Source of the DNA: Streptomyces marianii | Lineage (GTDB): Bacteria; Actinomycetota; Actinomycetes; Streptomycetales; Streptomycetaceae | NCBI RefSeq assembly: GCF_005795905.1 | Contig: NZ_VAWE01000001.1 | Location: 5,755,001-5,819,000 of the forward strand | Length of the DNA stretch: 64,000 nt | Reading direction: 5' to 3' | Shown here: positions 8,541 to 17,223 of the stretch, in pieces | How the letters are laid out: every line of letters begins with the position of its first letter | Position numbering within the stretch: position 1 is the stretch's first letter | Notes under the pieces: generated by a model | What the model saw: the letters and a program-made list of their open reading frames with translations, nothing else | The model's database searches: none | What the model was told of the DNA's origin: nothing | Position numbers and translations under genes: made by a program

Positions 8541-8870
8541 ATTGAATCATCGGTTTCGATCATCCGCCCCCCAACCCCACCTGCACCCGGTGGTGGCCCG
8601 ACGGAGCCGCCACCGTCCCCTGGTACACCGCCGCCGGCCTCTCCACGGACGAAACCGGCACCGCAACCCTCCACCGCGAGAACGGAGCGTGCCATCACCT
8701 ATCACCCGGACCGGTACAGGTCCGGCGACGCCATCCACGACCGGATCCGATGGCACGTCCCCCCACGCCTCCGCTTCCGCGAACGAGGAGGCGAACCGAT
8801 TTGATACAGGGGGTACGAGCGCCGGTAATCTGAAGCATTCGCACTTCGTCGTCGTAATGAAGAGAGCACC
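8541..8870. other. znuA/glyS divergent intergenic region
   Basis: No gene is supported. It contains a hairpin (GGTGGTGGC with GCCGCCACC, one G-T pair) at 8589-8614. A likely glyS promoter is TTGATA at 8801-8806 with GTAATC or TAATCT 18-19 bases downstream. I looked for T-box leader features before glyS and saw none. Confidence 0.5.
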
Positions 8871-10253
8871 GTGGCCGCCGACAAGATCGACACGATCGTC
8901 AACCTGAGCAAGCGCCGTGGGTTCGTCTACCCCAGCAGCGAGATCTACGGCGGCCAGCGCGCCGCCTGGGACTACGGACCGCTGGGTACCGAGCTCAAGG
9001 AGAACATCAAGCGCCAGTGGTGGCGCTACATGGTCACCTCGCGCGAGGACGTCGTCGGCATCGACTCGTCGGTGATCCTGGCGACCGAGGTCTGGGAAGC
9101 CTCCGGCCACGTCGCCACCTTCACCGACCCGCTCACCGAGTGCACCTCCTGCCACAAGCGCTTCCGCGCCGACCACCTCGAAGAGGCCTACGAGGAGAAG
9201 CACGGTCGCGCCCCCGCGGACGGCCTGACCGACATCAACTGCCCCCACTGCGGCACCAAGGGCCAGTTCACCGAGCCCAAGCAGTTCTCCGGCCTCCTCT
9301 CCACCCACCTCGGCCCCACCCAGGACTCCGGCTCCATCGCCTACCTGCGCCCCGAGACCGCCCAGGGCATCTTCACCAACTTCGCCCAGGTCCAGCAGAC
9401 CTCCCGCCGCAAGCCGCCCTTCGGCATCGCCCAGGTCGGCAAGTCCTTCCGCAACGAGATCACCCCCGGCAACTTCATCTTCCGCACCCGCGAGTTCGAG
9501 CAGATGGAGATGGAGTTCTTCGTCAAGCCCGGCGAGGACGAGAAGTGGCACGAGTACTGGATGGAGCAGCGCTGGAACTGGTACACCGGCCTCGGTCTCC
9601 GTGAGGAGAACATGCGCTGGTACGAGCACCCCAAGGAGAAGCTCTCCCACTACTCCAAGCGCACCGCCGACATCGAGTACCGCTTCCAGTTCGGCGGCAG
9701 CGAATGGGGCGAGCTCGAAGGCGTCGCCAACCGCACCGACTACGACCTCGGCGCCCACTCCAAGGCCTCGGGCACCGACCTGTCGTACTTCGACCAGGAA
9801 GCCGGCGAGCGCTGGACCCCCTACGTCATCGAGCCCGCCGCCGGTGTCGGCCGCACCATGCTCGCCTTCCTCCTCGACGGCTACAACGAGGACGAAGCCC
9901 CCAACGCCAAGGGCGTCATGGAGAAGCGCACCGTCCTGCGCCTCGACCACCGCCTCGCCCCGGTGAAGGTCGCCGTCCTGCCGCTGTCCCGCAACCCCCA
10001 GCTCTCCCCGAAGGCCAAGGGCCTCGCCGCCGACCTCCGGCAGAACTGGAACATCGAGTTCGACGACGCCGGCGCCATCGGCCGCCGCTACCGCCGCCAG
10101 GACGAGATCGGCACCCCCTACTGCGTCACCGTCGACTTCGACACCCTCGACGACAACGCGGTCACCGTCCGCGAGCGCGACACCATGAAGCAGGAACGCG
10201 TCTCCCTCGACCAGATCCAGGGCTACCTCGCCACCCGCCTCCTCGGCTGCTGA
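8871..10253 (+). CDS. glyS: Glycyl-tRNA synthetase (class II, homodimeric type)
   Basis: The 460-residue enzyme charges tRNA-Gly. It is the single-chain alpha2 type, not the alpha/beta form. Visible features are YPSSEIYGG and the motif-1 region, a zinc-binding-like insertion with CTSCHK and CPHCG near residues 97-125, motif 2 ([22 protein letters not shown]) and motif 3 ([10 protein letters not shown] near residue 325). The C-terminal anticodon-binding domain follows. The GTG at 8871 lies a few bases after AAGAGAG. A strong hairpin follows the stop codon. Confidence 0.97.
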   Translation: MAADKIDTIVNLSKRRGFVYPSSEIYGGQRAAWDYGPLGTELKENIKRQWWRYMVTSREDVVGIDSSVILATEVWEASGHVATFTDPLTECTSCHKRFRADHLEEAYEEKHGRAPADGLTDINCPHCGTKGQFTEPKQFSGLLSTHLGPTQDSGSIAYLRPETAQGIFTNFAQVQQTSRRKPPFGIAQVGKSFRNEITPGNFIFRTREFEQMEMEFFVKPGEDEKWHEYWMEQRWNWYTGLGLREENMRWYEHPKEKLSHYSKRTADIEYRFQFGGSEWGELEGVANRTDYDLGAHSKASGTDLSYFDQEAGERWTPYVIEPAAGVGRTMLAFLLDGYNEDEAPNAKGVMEKRTVLRLDHRLAPVKVAVLPLSRNPQLSPKAKGLAADLRQNWNIEFDDAGAIGRRYRRQDEIGTPYCVTVDFDTLDDNAVTVRERDTMKQERVSLDQIQGYLATRLLGC

Positions 10254-10274
10254 CGCTCACCCCACGACGGCAAC

Positions 10275-10310
10275 AAGGCCCCCGGTTCCGGGTACGGAGC
10301 CGGGGGCCCT
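10275..10310 (+). terminator. glyS terminator
   Basis: AGGCCCCCGG pairs with CCGGGGGCCT across an interior loop directly after glyS. Confidence 0.75.
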
Positions 10311-10357
10311 CATGCACACTGGGCCCACTCGTCGACCGCCGGCAGAGGAGGCACACC

Positions 10358-10576
10358 ATGCCGTCCACCACCAGCAGCAAAGTCAGCAGATGGGACCAGC
10401 ACGGACGCGAACACACCGTCCGCGTCCGGAAAGCAGGCCTACAGAAGGCACTCACCTGCGACACCTGCGGCTGGCGCAAAGGCGCCCAGTTCCTCCCCTG
10501 GCTCAAGGCCGAGGAACACCTCGCCGACGCCCACCAGGCCACCGTCGACCCGGGCAACCGCACCCGAAACGACTGA
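10358..10576 (+). CDS. Small zinc-finger-like protein (72 aa)
   Basis: The ATG at 10358 follows AGAGGAGG. The basic N-terminal half leads into CDTCGW and then HLADAH, giving a C-x2-C...H-x4-H arrangement like a single C2H2 zinc finger. Such lone zinc-finger peptides are rare in bacteria but recur in Streptomyces; the role may be nucleic-acid or protein binding. It is set between glyS and a convergent TetR gene and has no obvious operon partner. Confidence 0.65.
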   Translation: MPSTTSSKVSRWDQHGREHTVRVRKAGLQKALTCDTCGWRKGAQFLPWLKAEEHLADAHQATVDPGNRTRND

Positions 10577-10663
10577 CCACCAGCCGGACACCACAGCTCC
10601 GACAGCCCAGCACGCACCGTGCCCGACCCGCGCCGGCGAGGGGGCATCGAGCGGCGGAAACCG

Positions 10664-11251
10664 TCAGACCCGCAGACCACGCAACAACAACTCGCACACC
10701 GCACGGAACTCGTCGTCGATCGACGGCCTCCGCCACTCCGGCGCAAACACCGGATCATGGAAACGCGCCGTCGCGTCGAACACCGCCTGCGCCACCGACA
10801 CCGGATCCGCGGCCTCGAACTCCCCGCCGCGCACCCCCTCTTCGACGATCCGCGTCACCTGGCTGACCAGCACCACCAGATGCTCGTCCACCACATCACT
10901 GGCCTCCGTGATCAGCACCGCGTACGTGGCGAACAACTCCGGATCGTCACCCGCCTTGTGACGCTTCGCCTCGAACAGACACGACAACCACGCCCGCAGC
11001 TTCTCCTCCGCCGAACCGGCAGGCCCCTCCGTGATCTCCGACAGCAACTCCTCGGTGCGGCCCAGCCAGCGAGCCGTCACCGCCTCACGCAGCGCCGCCT
11101 TGGTGCGGAAATGCCGGTACACACTGCCGTGACTCACCCCGAGGGCGCGCGCCACATCGACGACCGTCGCCTTGGACGGACCGAAACGACGCAGCACCTC
11201 CTCGGTCGCCTCGAGGATACGGTCGGCGGTCAGGGTCTCCGTGGTGGACAT
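10664..11251 (-). CDS. TetR-family transcriptional regulator
   Basis: This 195-residue repressor-type protein has the N-terminal helix-turn-helix ATVVDVARALGVSHGSVYRHF at residues 27-47, followed by an all-helical ligand domain of the AcrR-like type. The ATG at 11251 is chosen because the residues before it are low-complexity and GGAAGG lies upstream. It is downstream of, and on the same strand as, the aldo/keto reductase. The large inverted repeat before that gene is a plausible target. Confidence 0.9.
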   Translation of the reverse strand: MSTTETLTADRILEATEEVLRRFGPSKATVVDVARALGVSHGSVYRHFRTKAALREAVTARWLGRTEELLSEITEGPAGSAEEKLRAWLSCLFEAKRHKAGDDPELFATYAVLITEASDVVDEHLVVLVSQVTRIVEEGVRGGEFEAADPVSVAQAVFDATARFHDPVFAPEWRRPSIDDEFRAVCELLLRGLRV

Positions 11252-11442
11252 GGCACCGACGTTACCCTTCCCCACCGACACGGCCCGGACCAGCCGGACA
11301 CCCGGCACGACGGGCACAGCAGGCACGGAGCGGACAGCTCGCGGACACGGCACGGCCGGCACGAACGGGGCCGGCCGACGGGAACCCCGCCACGCCGGTC
11401 CCGGTCATGACCGACCCGCCCCCGGCCACACACCGCGACACA

Positions 11443-12516
11443 TCAGCGCTCGCTGTCGAGATGTGCCATCTGCACCGCCGGGTAGCGCTCACCCGCCGCG
11501 GCCCCCCGGGGAACGGCCCGCTCGATCGCCGCGAGCTCGTCCTCCCCGAACGTCACGCCCAGCGCACCCAGCGCCTCGGTCAGCCGGTCCCGGCGCCGCG
11601 CACCCACCAGCGGAACGACGTCCTCGCCACGCGACAGCACCCACGCGATCGCCAACTGGGCGACCGAAACGCCCTTCTGCTCCGCGATCTTGCGCAACTG
11701 CTCCACGAGATCCAGGTTGTGCCGCAGATTGTCGCCCTGAAAGCGCGGGCTCATGCCCCGGAAGTCATCGGCCGCCAGCTTCCGGTCCCCGCTGAAGTGC
11801 CCGGAGATCAGGCCGCGGGACAGCACGCCGTACGCCGTGACACCGATACCCAGCTCGCGCGCCGTGGGCAGAATCGCGTCCTCGACACCGCGGGAGATCA
11901 GCGAGTACTCGATCTGCAGATCGGCGATCGGGGCGACGGACGCCGCACGGCGCAGCGTGTCGGCGCCGACCTCGGACAGGCCGATGTGCCGGACGTGACC
12001 GGCCTCGACCAGCTCGGCGATCGCGCCGACCGTCTCCTCCACCGGCACGTCCGGGTCGACACGGGCGATGCGGTACACGTCGATGTGGTCGGTGCCCAGC
12101 CGCTGCAGCGAGTAGGCGGCGAAGTTCCTGACCGCGGCGGGGCGGCCGTCATAGCCGGACCAGCCGCCGTCCGGGTCGCGTAGCGCCCCGAACTTCACGC
12201 TGATCAGCGCCTTCTCGCGATCCGCCGCCGGAGCGGCACGCAGTGCCTCGCCGATCAGCGTCTCGTTGTGGCCCATGCCGTAGAAGTCGCCCGTGTCGAT
12301 CAGCGTCACGCCGGCGTCGAGGGCGGCATGGATCGTCGCGATCGACTCCGAGCGATCGGCTTCGCCGTAGAGCGCCGACATACCCATGGCGCCCAGGCCG
12401 ATCGCCGAGACACGGGGGCCTGTGGCGCCGAGTGGACGGGTGGGGAGGGGGTGGTGCACGAAGGGGGCGGGGGTGTCGGGGGAAGTGGGCCAGGTGGGCG
12501 AGGTGGGCGAGGTCAT
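11443..12516 (-). CDS. Aldo/keto reductase
   Basis: The 357-residue protein has the AKR (beta/alpha)8 barrel signatures: GLGAMGMS near residue 43, DTGDFYG with catalytic Asp and Tyr, the Lys in the ISVKFG strand, and VPLVGARR of the NADP site. It is closest in style to the AKR11/YajO-like group that reduces aldehydes and ketones with NADPH. The catalytic-His position of typical AKRs is IARV here (IDVYRIARVDPD), so the tetrad departs from the classic one. GAGGAG precedes the ATG at 12516. A 15-bp inverted repeat lies about 50 bases upstream. Confidence 0.9.
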   Translation of the reverse strand: MTSPTSPTWPTSPDTPAPFVHHPLPTRPLGATGPRVSAIGLGAMGMSALYGEADRSESIATIHAALDAGVTLIDTGDFYGMGHNETLIGEALRAAPAADREKALISVKFGALRDPDGGWSGYDGRPAAVRNFAAYSLQRLGTDHIDVYRIARVDPDVPVEETVGAIAELVEAGHVRHIGLSEVGADTLRRAASVAPIADLQIEYSLISRGVEDAILPTARELGIGVTAYGVLSRGLISGHFSGDRKLAADDFRGMSPRFQGDNLRHNLDLVEQLRKIAEQKGVSVAQLAIAWVLSRGEDVVPLVGARRRDRLTEALGALGVTFGEDELAAIERAVPRGAAAGERYPAVQMAHLDSER

Positions 12517-12564
12517 GGAAGGGGCTCCTCGGGGAGGGGGACGCTGACGCTGACAACTATGACG

Positions 12565-12600
12565 TGACGACTGACAGATTTCAATATCTGTCAGTCGTCA
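12565..12600. promoter_or_regulatory. 15-bp perfect inverted repeat (operator)
   Basis: TGACGACTGACAGAT and its complement flank a 6-bp AT-rich spacer (TTCAAT), 49 bases upstream of the aldo/keto reductase start. Its position and AT-rich centre suit a TetR-type operator better than a terminator. Confidence 0.75.
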
Positions 12601-12781
12601 TCGTCGATAGCTTGCGCGACGCGTGCCACCAGGCCGGAAAACCGGGTGTCCGCCCCGCCCCCGACCGGTACCGTCGCCGCATGTCCTCCTTCTTCCAGAT
12701 CTACGAGTGAGAGTGCGGCGGTCACGTCCCGCCCCCACCAGCTGACATCCGGACTACTTCTCACCACGATGGGAGAACCCC

Positions 12782-12997
12782 GTGGCCAAGGGCCGCAACA
12801 ACCTCCTCGGCGTGGGCGGACAGCGCCGAAAGCTGTCCCGCGCCGACCAGCAGGGCAACGGTCCGGCGAGCCAGGCAGACCGCCGGACGGCCGCCGACCA
12901 GAAGCAGGAACTCCTGCGCAAGATGCGTGAGCGCGCCCAGGGCACCGAGGACGCTCACGGTGAGGCGTCCCGGGAAGCGGGCGACACGCAGAGCTGA
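12782..12997 (+). CDS. Small basic protein (DUF6243-like, 71 aa)
   Basis: This Lys/Arg/Gln-rich peptide begins MAKGRNNLLGVGGQRRKLSR and is helical and charged throughout. It fits a conserved Streptomyces family that I believe is catalogued as DUF6243; no function is known. The GTG at 12782 follows GGGAGAA. A strong terminator lies directly downstream, so it is transcribed alone. Confidence 0.75.
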   Translation: MAKGRNNLLGVGGQRRKLSRADQQGNGPASQADRRTAADQKQELLRKMRERAQGTEDAHGEASREAGDTQS

Positions 12998-13010
12998 CGC
13001 CGTCTCACGT

Positions 13011-13050
13011 CGAAGGGGCCCGGATCACCCTGGTGATCCGGGCCCCTTCG
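13011..13050. terminator. Strong hairpin terminator
   Basis: A perfect 19-bp stem (CGAAGGGGCCCGGATCACC and complement) with a 2-nt nominal loop lies 13 bases after the previous stop. Confidence 0.85.
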
Positions 13051-13116
13051 CCTTCGGATGCGGTCGCCCGATCCCGGGCCATGATGGAAGGGGCGTACCT
13101 ACCGGAGGTGTGTGTC

Positions 13117-13362
13117 ATGGCCGAGCAGGACCGCGGAGTGCCGCCGGAGCGGCTGGAGGACGGGCAGCTGCTGAAGGAGCTGGAGGCCATCCACCGGACC
13201 CGCCACGAGACCCTGCTGTACGGCTCCGACGACGCCCTGCAGACGCACACTTCCCGGATGGGTGCCTTGGAGGCGGAGTATGTCCGCCGCCACCCCCGGC
13301 GGGCCACGTCCCGTGCCCGGACCCGGGAGGGCGCACGGGCCCGTACGTGTGACGAGGCCTGA
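13117..13362 (+). CDS. Small conserved protein (DUF6158-like, 81 aa)
   Basis: The ATG at 13117 has GGAGGT nine bases upstream, which fixes the start against a longer open frame. The sequence has the pattern LLKELEAIHRTRHETLLYGSDDAL near residues 20-43 and then ALEAEYVRRHP, as in a family of small helical actinobacterial proteins (DUF6158, from memory). Function is unknown. It is convergent with the Uma2 gene, two bases away. Confidence 0.8.
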   Translation: MAEQDRGVPPERLEDGQLLKELEAIHRTRHETLLYGSDDALQTHTSRMGALEAEYVRRHPRRATSRARTREGARARTCDEA

Positions 13363-13364
13363 GC

Positions 13365-13979
13365 TCAGCTCTCCGTGACGTCGGCAGGCACCTCGAACAC
13401 GCCGGTGTCGAGTTCGCAGCCGAACGGGTCGGGGATCTCCAGCTTCCCGCCGAACGGGGCCGTGCGCCGGGACAGGTACCCCTTGGCGGAGGGCTCCCAG
13501 AACACGGTGGCGGTCTGCTCCTGCATGTCCAGCAGGAGGTAGACGGGCACGCCTGCCCTGCCGTAGACGGGGACCTTGTCCTGCCAGTCCACGAGCCGGG
13601 TCGCCGAAGAGGTGAGCTCGCAGACGAAGGAGAGGGCCTCGCCGTCGACGTACCGCGAATCCGTCCGGAAGGCGGAGGTCGCGGCGGCGTAGATGTCCGG
13701 GCCGTACGCCCGTTCCTCGCCGGGGAAGGTGAACAGGAACGGGGCCGAGGACATGGTGTGGCCTGGCGGGCGTTCCGGCTTCAACTGGTCCAGGACGGAC
13801 TCCATGACGGGCAGGTAGAAGCCCCGGGACCACGGTGACATGACGATGTTTCCCCCGACGATCTCTGCCCGGTAGCCGTCGGGCACCTCCATGCTCAGCA
13901 GCGTGTCGCACAGCGCTTCGAACTGCGGTGTGCCACGGGGGGCTTCTATGGTCGTCGGTCGCTCAAGCATCAGTGTCAT
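13365..13979 (-). CDS. Uma2-family PD-(D/E)XK nuclease-fold protein
   Basis: The 204-residue protein has the DUF820/Uma2 fold. It shows YRAEIVGGNIVMSP near residue 38, then YGPDIYAA (catalytic-type Asp), FVCELTSSATRLVDWQDKVPVYGRAGVPVYLLLD with the E-x-S...K core, and a C-terminal strand-rich tail. Streptomyces genomes carry many such paralogues and their biological role is unclear. The ATG at 13979 has GAAGGAGG upstream. Confidence 0.88.
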   Translation of the reverse strand: MTLMLERPTTIEAPRGTPQFEALCDTLLSMEVPDGYRAEIVGGNIVMSPWSRGFYLPVMESVLDQLKPERPPGHTMSSAPFLFTFPGEERAYGPDIYAAATSAFRTDSRYVDGEALSFVCELTSSATRLVDWQDKVPVYGRAGVPVYLLLDMQEQTATVFWEPSAKGYLSRRTAPFGGKLEIPDPFGCELDTGVFEVPADVTES

Positions 13980-14125
13980 GATGCGCCCTCCTTCGTGCCC
14001 GCGGCCAGGTTCCGTCGCGTGTGTTGCCTTGACCACTCACCGTAGCGGTGCGGTGTGACGGTGACCGGCGGTTTCCTTGGCCCGAGGGGGCGTACCGGCG
14101 CGTTCCTCGGCGGGTGGGTCCGGGG

Positions 14126-15601
14126 TCAGGCGCTGCTGCCGGCGGTCGTGCGGGTGTTCGCCGGTTCGAGCCGCTCCGCCGTGCGGCGGGCTGTCTCCCG
14201 GGCCCAGCGGCCGCTGGTGGCGAGGCCGACGGCGAGGACGGTCAGTGCACAGCCGGTGATGATCCACCACGCCGGGCGGGCGGCCTCGACGAAGCCGGTG
14301 ACGTGGTCGGCGGCGCCGGTGCCCGCCGCCAGCACGGAGCCGATGACGGCGACGCCGAGGGTGGCGCCGGTCTGGCGGCTGGTGGAGGCGACGGCGGCGG
14401 CGACGCCCGCCTGGGAGCGGGGCATACCGGAGACGGCGGTGTTGGTGATGGGCGCGTTGACCATGCCGAAGCCGAGGCCGAAGAGGACGTATCCGGTGAA
14501 GAGCAGCGGTGTGGACGTCTCGGCTTCGAAGGCGGCGAAGAGGATTCCGCAGGCGGCCATGGAGGTGCCGGCGAGGGCGAGTGGCAGTCGTGGTCCGCGG
14601 CCGGCGACGAGGCGGCCGGCGAGCGGGGCGCAGAGGAAGGTGAGTGCGGCCATGGGGAGCATGGCGAGGCCGGCCTGGAGGGCGGACAGTCCGCGGACGT
14701 CCTGCAGATAGAGGGTGTTGAGGAAGAGGAAGCCGCTGAGTGCCGCGAAGGCGCTGATCGCGATGACGGTGGCGCCGCTGAACGGGGCCGAGTGGAAGAA
14801 GCGCAGGTCGATGAGGGGTTCGGTGCGGCGGGGCTCGTGGAGGACGAGGGCGGTGAGTGCGGCCGCGGCGAGGGCGGTGAAGGGGAGGACGGTGGCGGGG
14901 CCCGCGGTGGGCGCTTCGATGATCGCGTAGGTGAGGGAGCCGAGGAGGGCGATGACGAGGAGTTGTCCGGCGGGGTCGGCGCGGCGGGGCTTGGCGGCGC
15001 GGGACTCGGGGACGTAGCGCCAGGTGAGGAGGAGGGCGGTGAGGCCGACGGGGACGTTGATCCAGAAGATGGAGCGCCAGCCGATGGTTTCGACGAGGAG
15101 TCCGCCGACGACGGGTCCGGCGGCCATGGATATGCCGACGACGGCGCCCCACGCGCCGATGGCGCGTGCGCGTTGGCGCGGGTCGGTGAAGGTGTTGGTG
15201 ATGATCGACATGGCGACGGGGTTGAGCATGGAGCCGCCGACGGCCTGGAGCATGCGGAACGCGACGAGTGATTCGAGGTTGGGGGCGAGGGAGCAGAGGA
15301 CGGAGCCGAGGGTGAAGAGGACGAGTCCGGTCTTGAAGACCTTGCGGCGGCCGATCCGGTCGGCGGTGGATCCGGCGAGGATGAGCAGGGAGGCGAGGAC
15401 GAGGGTGTAGGCGTCGACGGTCCACTGCATTCCGGCGATGCCGGCGTGGAACTCCTCGCGCATGGAGGGGAGGGCCACGTTGAGGACGGTGTTGTCGAGG
15501 CCGACGATCAGCAGGCTCATGCAGCAGATGGCCAGGACGAGGAGGCGTCGGCGTTGGCTCATCCGGGTCGGAGGGGTGCCGGTGGTCTCGGACGCGGACA
15601 T
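14126..15601 (-). CDS. MFS drug exporter, EmrB/QacA (DHA2) type
   Basis: This 491-residue membrane protein has a 14-helix layout. It carries motif A GSTADRIGRRKVFKTG after helix 2, LDNTVLNVALPSM in helix 1 (typical of DHA2), GAVVGISMAAGPVVGGLL (motif C of proton antiporters) and VPVGL. It would export toxic or antibiotic-like compounds using the proton gradient. No adjacent TetR or MarR regulator is seen; dusB is divergent, 52 bases away. Confidence 0.92.
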   Translation of the reverse strand: MSASETTGTPPTRMSQRRRLLVLAICCMSLLIVGLDNTVLNVALPSMREEFHAGIAGMQWTVDAYTLVLASLLILAGSTADRIGRRKVFKTGLVLFTLGSVLCSLAPNLESLVAFRMLQAVGGSMLNPVAMSIITNTFTDPRQRARAIGAWGAVVGISMAAGPVVGGLLVETIGWRSIFWINVPVGLTALLLTWRYVPESRAAKPRRADPAGQLLVIALLGSLTYAIIEAPTAGPATVLPFTALAAAALTALVLHEPRRTEPLIDLRFFHSAPFSGATVIAISAFAALSGFLFLNTLYLQDVRGLSALQAGLAMLPMAALTFLCAPLAGRLVAGRGPRLPLALAGTSMAACGILFAAFEAETSTPLLFTGYVLFGLGFGMVNAPITNTAVSGMPRSQAGVAAAVASTSRQTGATLGVAVIGSVLAAGTGAADHVTGFVEAARPAWWIITGCALTVLAVGLATSGRWARETARRTAERLEPANTRTTAGSSA

Positions 15602-15653
15602 GCATGCATAGTACGCCTAACTAATGAATTTGACAGTGCGCGACAATGGTCGA

Positions 15654-16799
15654 ATGACCACGCTCGCTCAGCCCTCGACGCTGTCCATCGGCCCGCATGC
15701 CGTGCAGCCCCCCGTGGTGCTCGCGCCCATGGCCGGCATCACGAACGCACCGTTCCGCACCCTTTGCAGGGAGTTCAGCGGGGGCAAGGGGCTGTTCGTG
15801 AGCGAGATGATCACGACCCGGGCGCTGGTCGAGCGCAACGAGAAGACGATGCAGCTGATCCACTTCGACGCGTCGGAGACGCCGCGTTCGATCCAGTTGT
15901 ACGGGGTGGACCCGGTCACGGTCGGCAAGGCGGTCCGCATGATCGTGGACGAGGGCCTGGCCGATCACATCGACCTGAACTTCGGCTGCCCGGTGCCCAA
16001 GGTGACCCGCAAGGGCGGCGGCTCGGCGCTGCCGTACAAGCGGAACCTGCTGAGGGCGATCCTGGGTGAGGCGGTCGGCAACGCCGGCGACCTGCCGGTG
16101 ACGATGAAGATGCGCAAGGGCATCGACGACGACCACATCACGTATCTCGACGCGGGGCGGATCGCGGTCGAGGAGGGCGTCACGGCGATCGCCCTGCACG
16201 GGCGTACGGCGGCTCAGCACTACGGCGGTACTGCGGACTGGGACGCGATCGCGCGGCTGAAGGAGCATGTGCCGGAGATCCCGGTGCTGGGCAACGGCGA
16301 CATCTGGTCGGCGGACGACGCGCTGCGGATGATGCGGGAGACGGGCTGCGACGGGGTGGTCGTGGGGCGCGGCTGTCTGGGCCGGCCGTGGCTGTTCGGG
16401 GACCTGGTCAGTGCCTTCGGGGGGTCGGGTGCCCCGGCGCGGCCGTCGTTGCGCGAGGTCGCGGACGTGATGGTGCGCCATGCGCGGCTGCTGGGGGAGT
16501 GGATCGGCGACGAGTCCCGTGGCGTGATCGACTTCCGTAAGCACGTGGCGTGGTACCTGAAGGGGTTCGCGGTCGGGTCGGAGATGCGCAAGCGGCTGGC
16601 GGTGACGTCGTCGCTGGAGGAGCTGCGCGCTCAGCTGAGCATGCTGGACCTGGACCAGCCGTGGCCGTCGGGTGCGGACGGTCCGAGGGGGCGTACGTCG
16701 GGGAACAACCGGGTCGTGCTGCCGGACGGCTGGCTGAGGGACCCGTACGACTGTGCCGGTGTGGGCGAGGATGCGGAGCTGGACACGTCCGGGGGCTGA
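15654..16799 (+). CDS. dusB: tRNA-dihydrouridine synthase (DusB type)
   Basis: This 381-residue flavoprotein reduces specific uridines in the tRNA D-loop. Signatures are VVLAPMAGITNAPFR near residue 22, INFGCPVPKVTRKGGG-type (LNFGCPVPKV with the catalytic Cys), TMKMRKG, ALHGRTAAQHY and VLGNGDIW with VVVGRGCLGRPW (FMN phosphate site). The ATG at 15654 matches the family N terminus. It diverges from the MFS exporter and is followed by a long regulatory-looking gap before ppdK. Confidence 0.93.
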   Translation: MTTLAQPSTLSIGPHAVQPPVVLAPMAGITNAPFRTLCREFSGGKGLFVSEMITTRALVERNEKTMQLIHFDASETPRSIQLYGVDPVTVGKAVRMIVDEGLADHIDLNFGCPVPKVTRKGGGSALPYKRNLLRAILGEAVGNAGDLPVTMKMRKGIDDDHITYLDAGRIAVEEGVTAIALHGRTAAQHYGGTADWDAIARLKEHVPEIPVLGNGDIWSADDALRMMRETGCDGVVVGRGCLGRPWLFGDLVSAFGGSGAPARPSLREVADVMVRHARLLGEWIGDESRGVIDFRKHVAWYLKGFAVGSEMRKRLAVTSSLEELRAQLSMLDLDQPWPSGADGPRGRTSGNNRVVLPDGWLRDPYDCAGVGEDAELDTSGG

Positions 16800-17223
16800 C
16801 CGGGCGGCGGGTCGGGAGGCCGGTCCGGATCCGGGTGCGAGCGGGTCCGGATGGTGGGATCCGGTCGTTGCCGGCGGCGTGATTCTCGCCACCCCTGATA
16901 AGGGTTGCGCTCAGATGAGCACTTTCGAGGTGGCTGTGACTTCGGAATGGGTGGCACTCAGTGCCACCCATCTTGTGTTCAATAGCTGAACTCAGATGCC
17001 TTGGATGGTGCTCACATGAGCGGCGATTCCCCGCTTTCAGTCAAGCGCTCTTCGAGGGATGAAGGTGCGAAGGCTCCGGCTTTACGCATCGGTAACCTGC
17101 GATCTGCTGGCGGACGGGTGGTTACGGCCGAATGACAAACAAGTGGACGTACCCAGGCGCCTTCGATCTGGGTATGTTCCTCGCCGTCAGGGCAGCCACC
17201 GAGTCCTCGAGGAGTCGAGACCC
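16800..17223. promoter_or_regulatory. ppdK upstream region with three palindromes
   Basis: No gene is supported in these 424 bases. Two copies of GCTCA-N2-TGAGC (16909-16920 and 17010-17021) have centres 101 bp apart. Between them is an 11-bp inverted repeat, ATGGGTGGCAC-TCA-GTGCCACCCAT (16947-16971). The repeated palindrome suggests binding of one regulator at two sites upstream of ppdK. The central repeat could be another operator or the dusB terminator. Confidence 0.55.

Noticed and set aside
8541..8870. Possible T-box riboswitch before glyS
   Set aside because: The gap has no recognisable specifier stem or T-box sequence; only one ordinary hairpin is present.
12681..12710. Nine-codon open frame (MSSFFQIYE) between the operator and the DUF6243-like gene
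   Set aside because: Considered as a leader peptide, but there is no ribosome site and no attenuator-like structure around it.
13365..13979. Uma2 protein as a transposon or defence nuclease
   Set aside because: Such paralogues are very common in Streptomyces chromosomes, and neither terminal repeats nor defence neighbours are present here.
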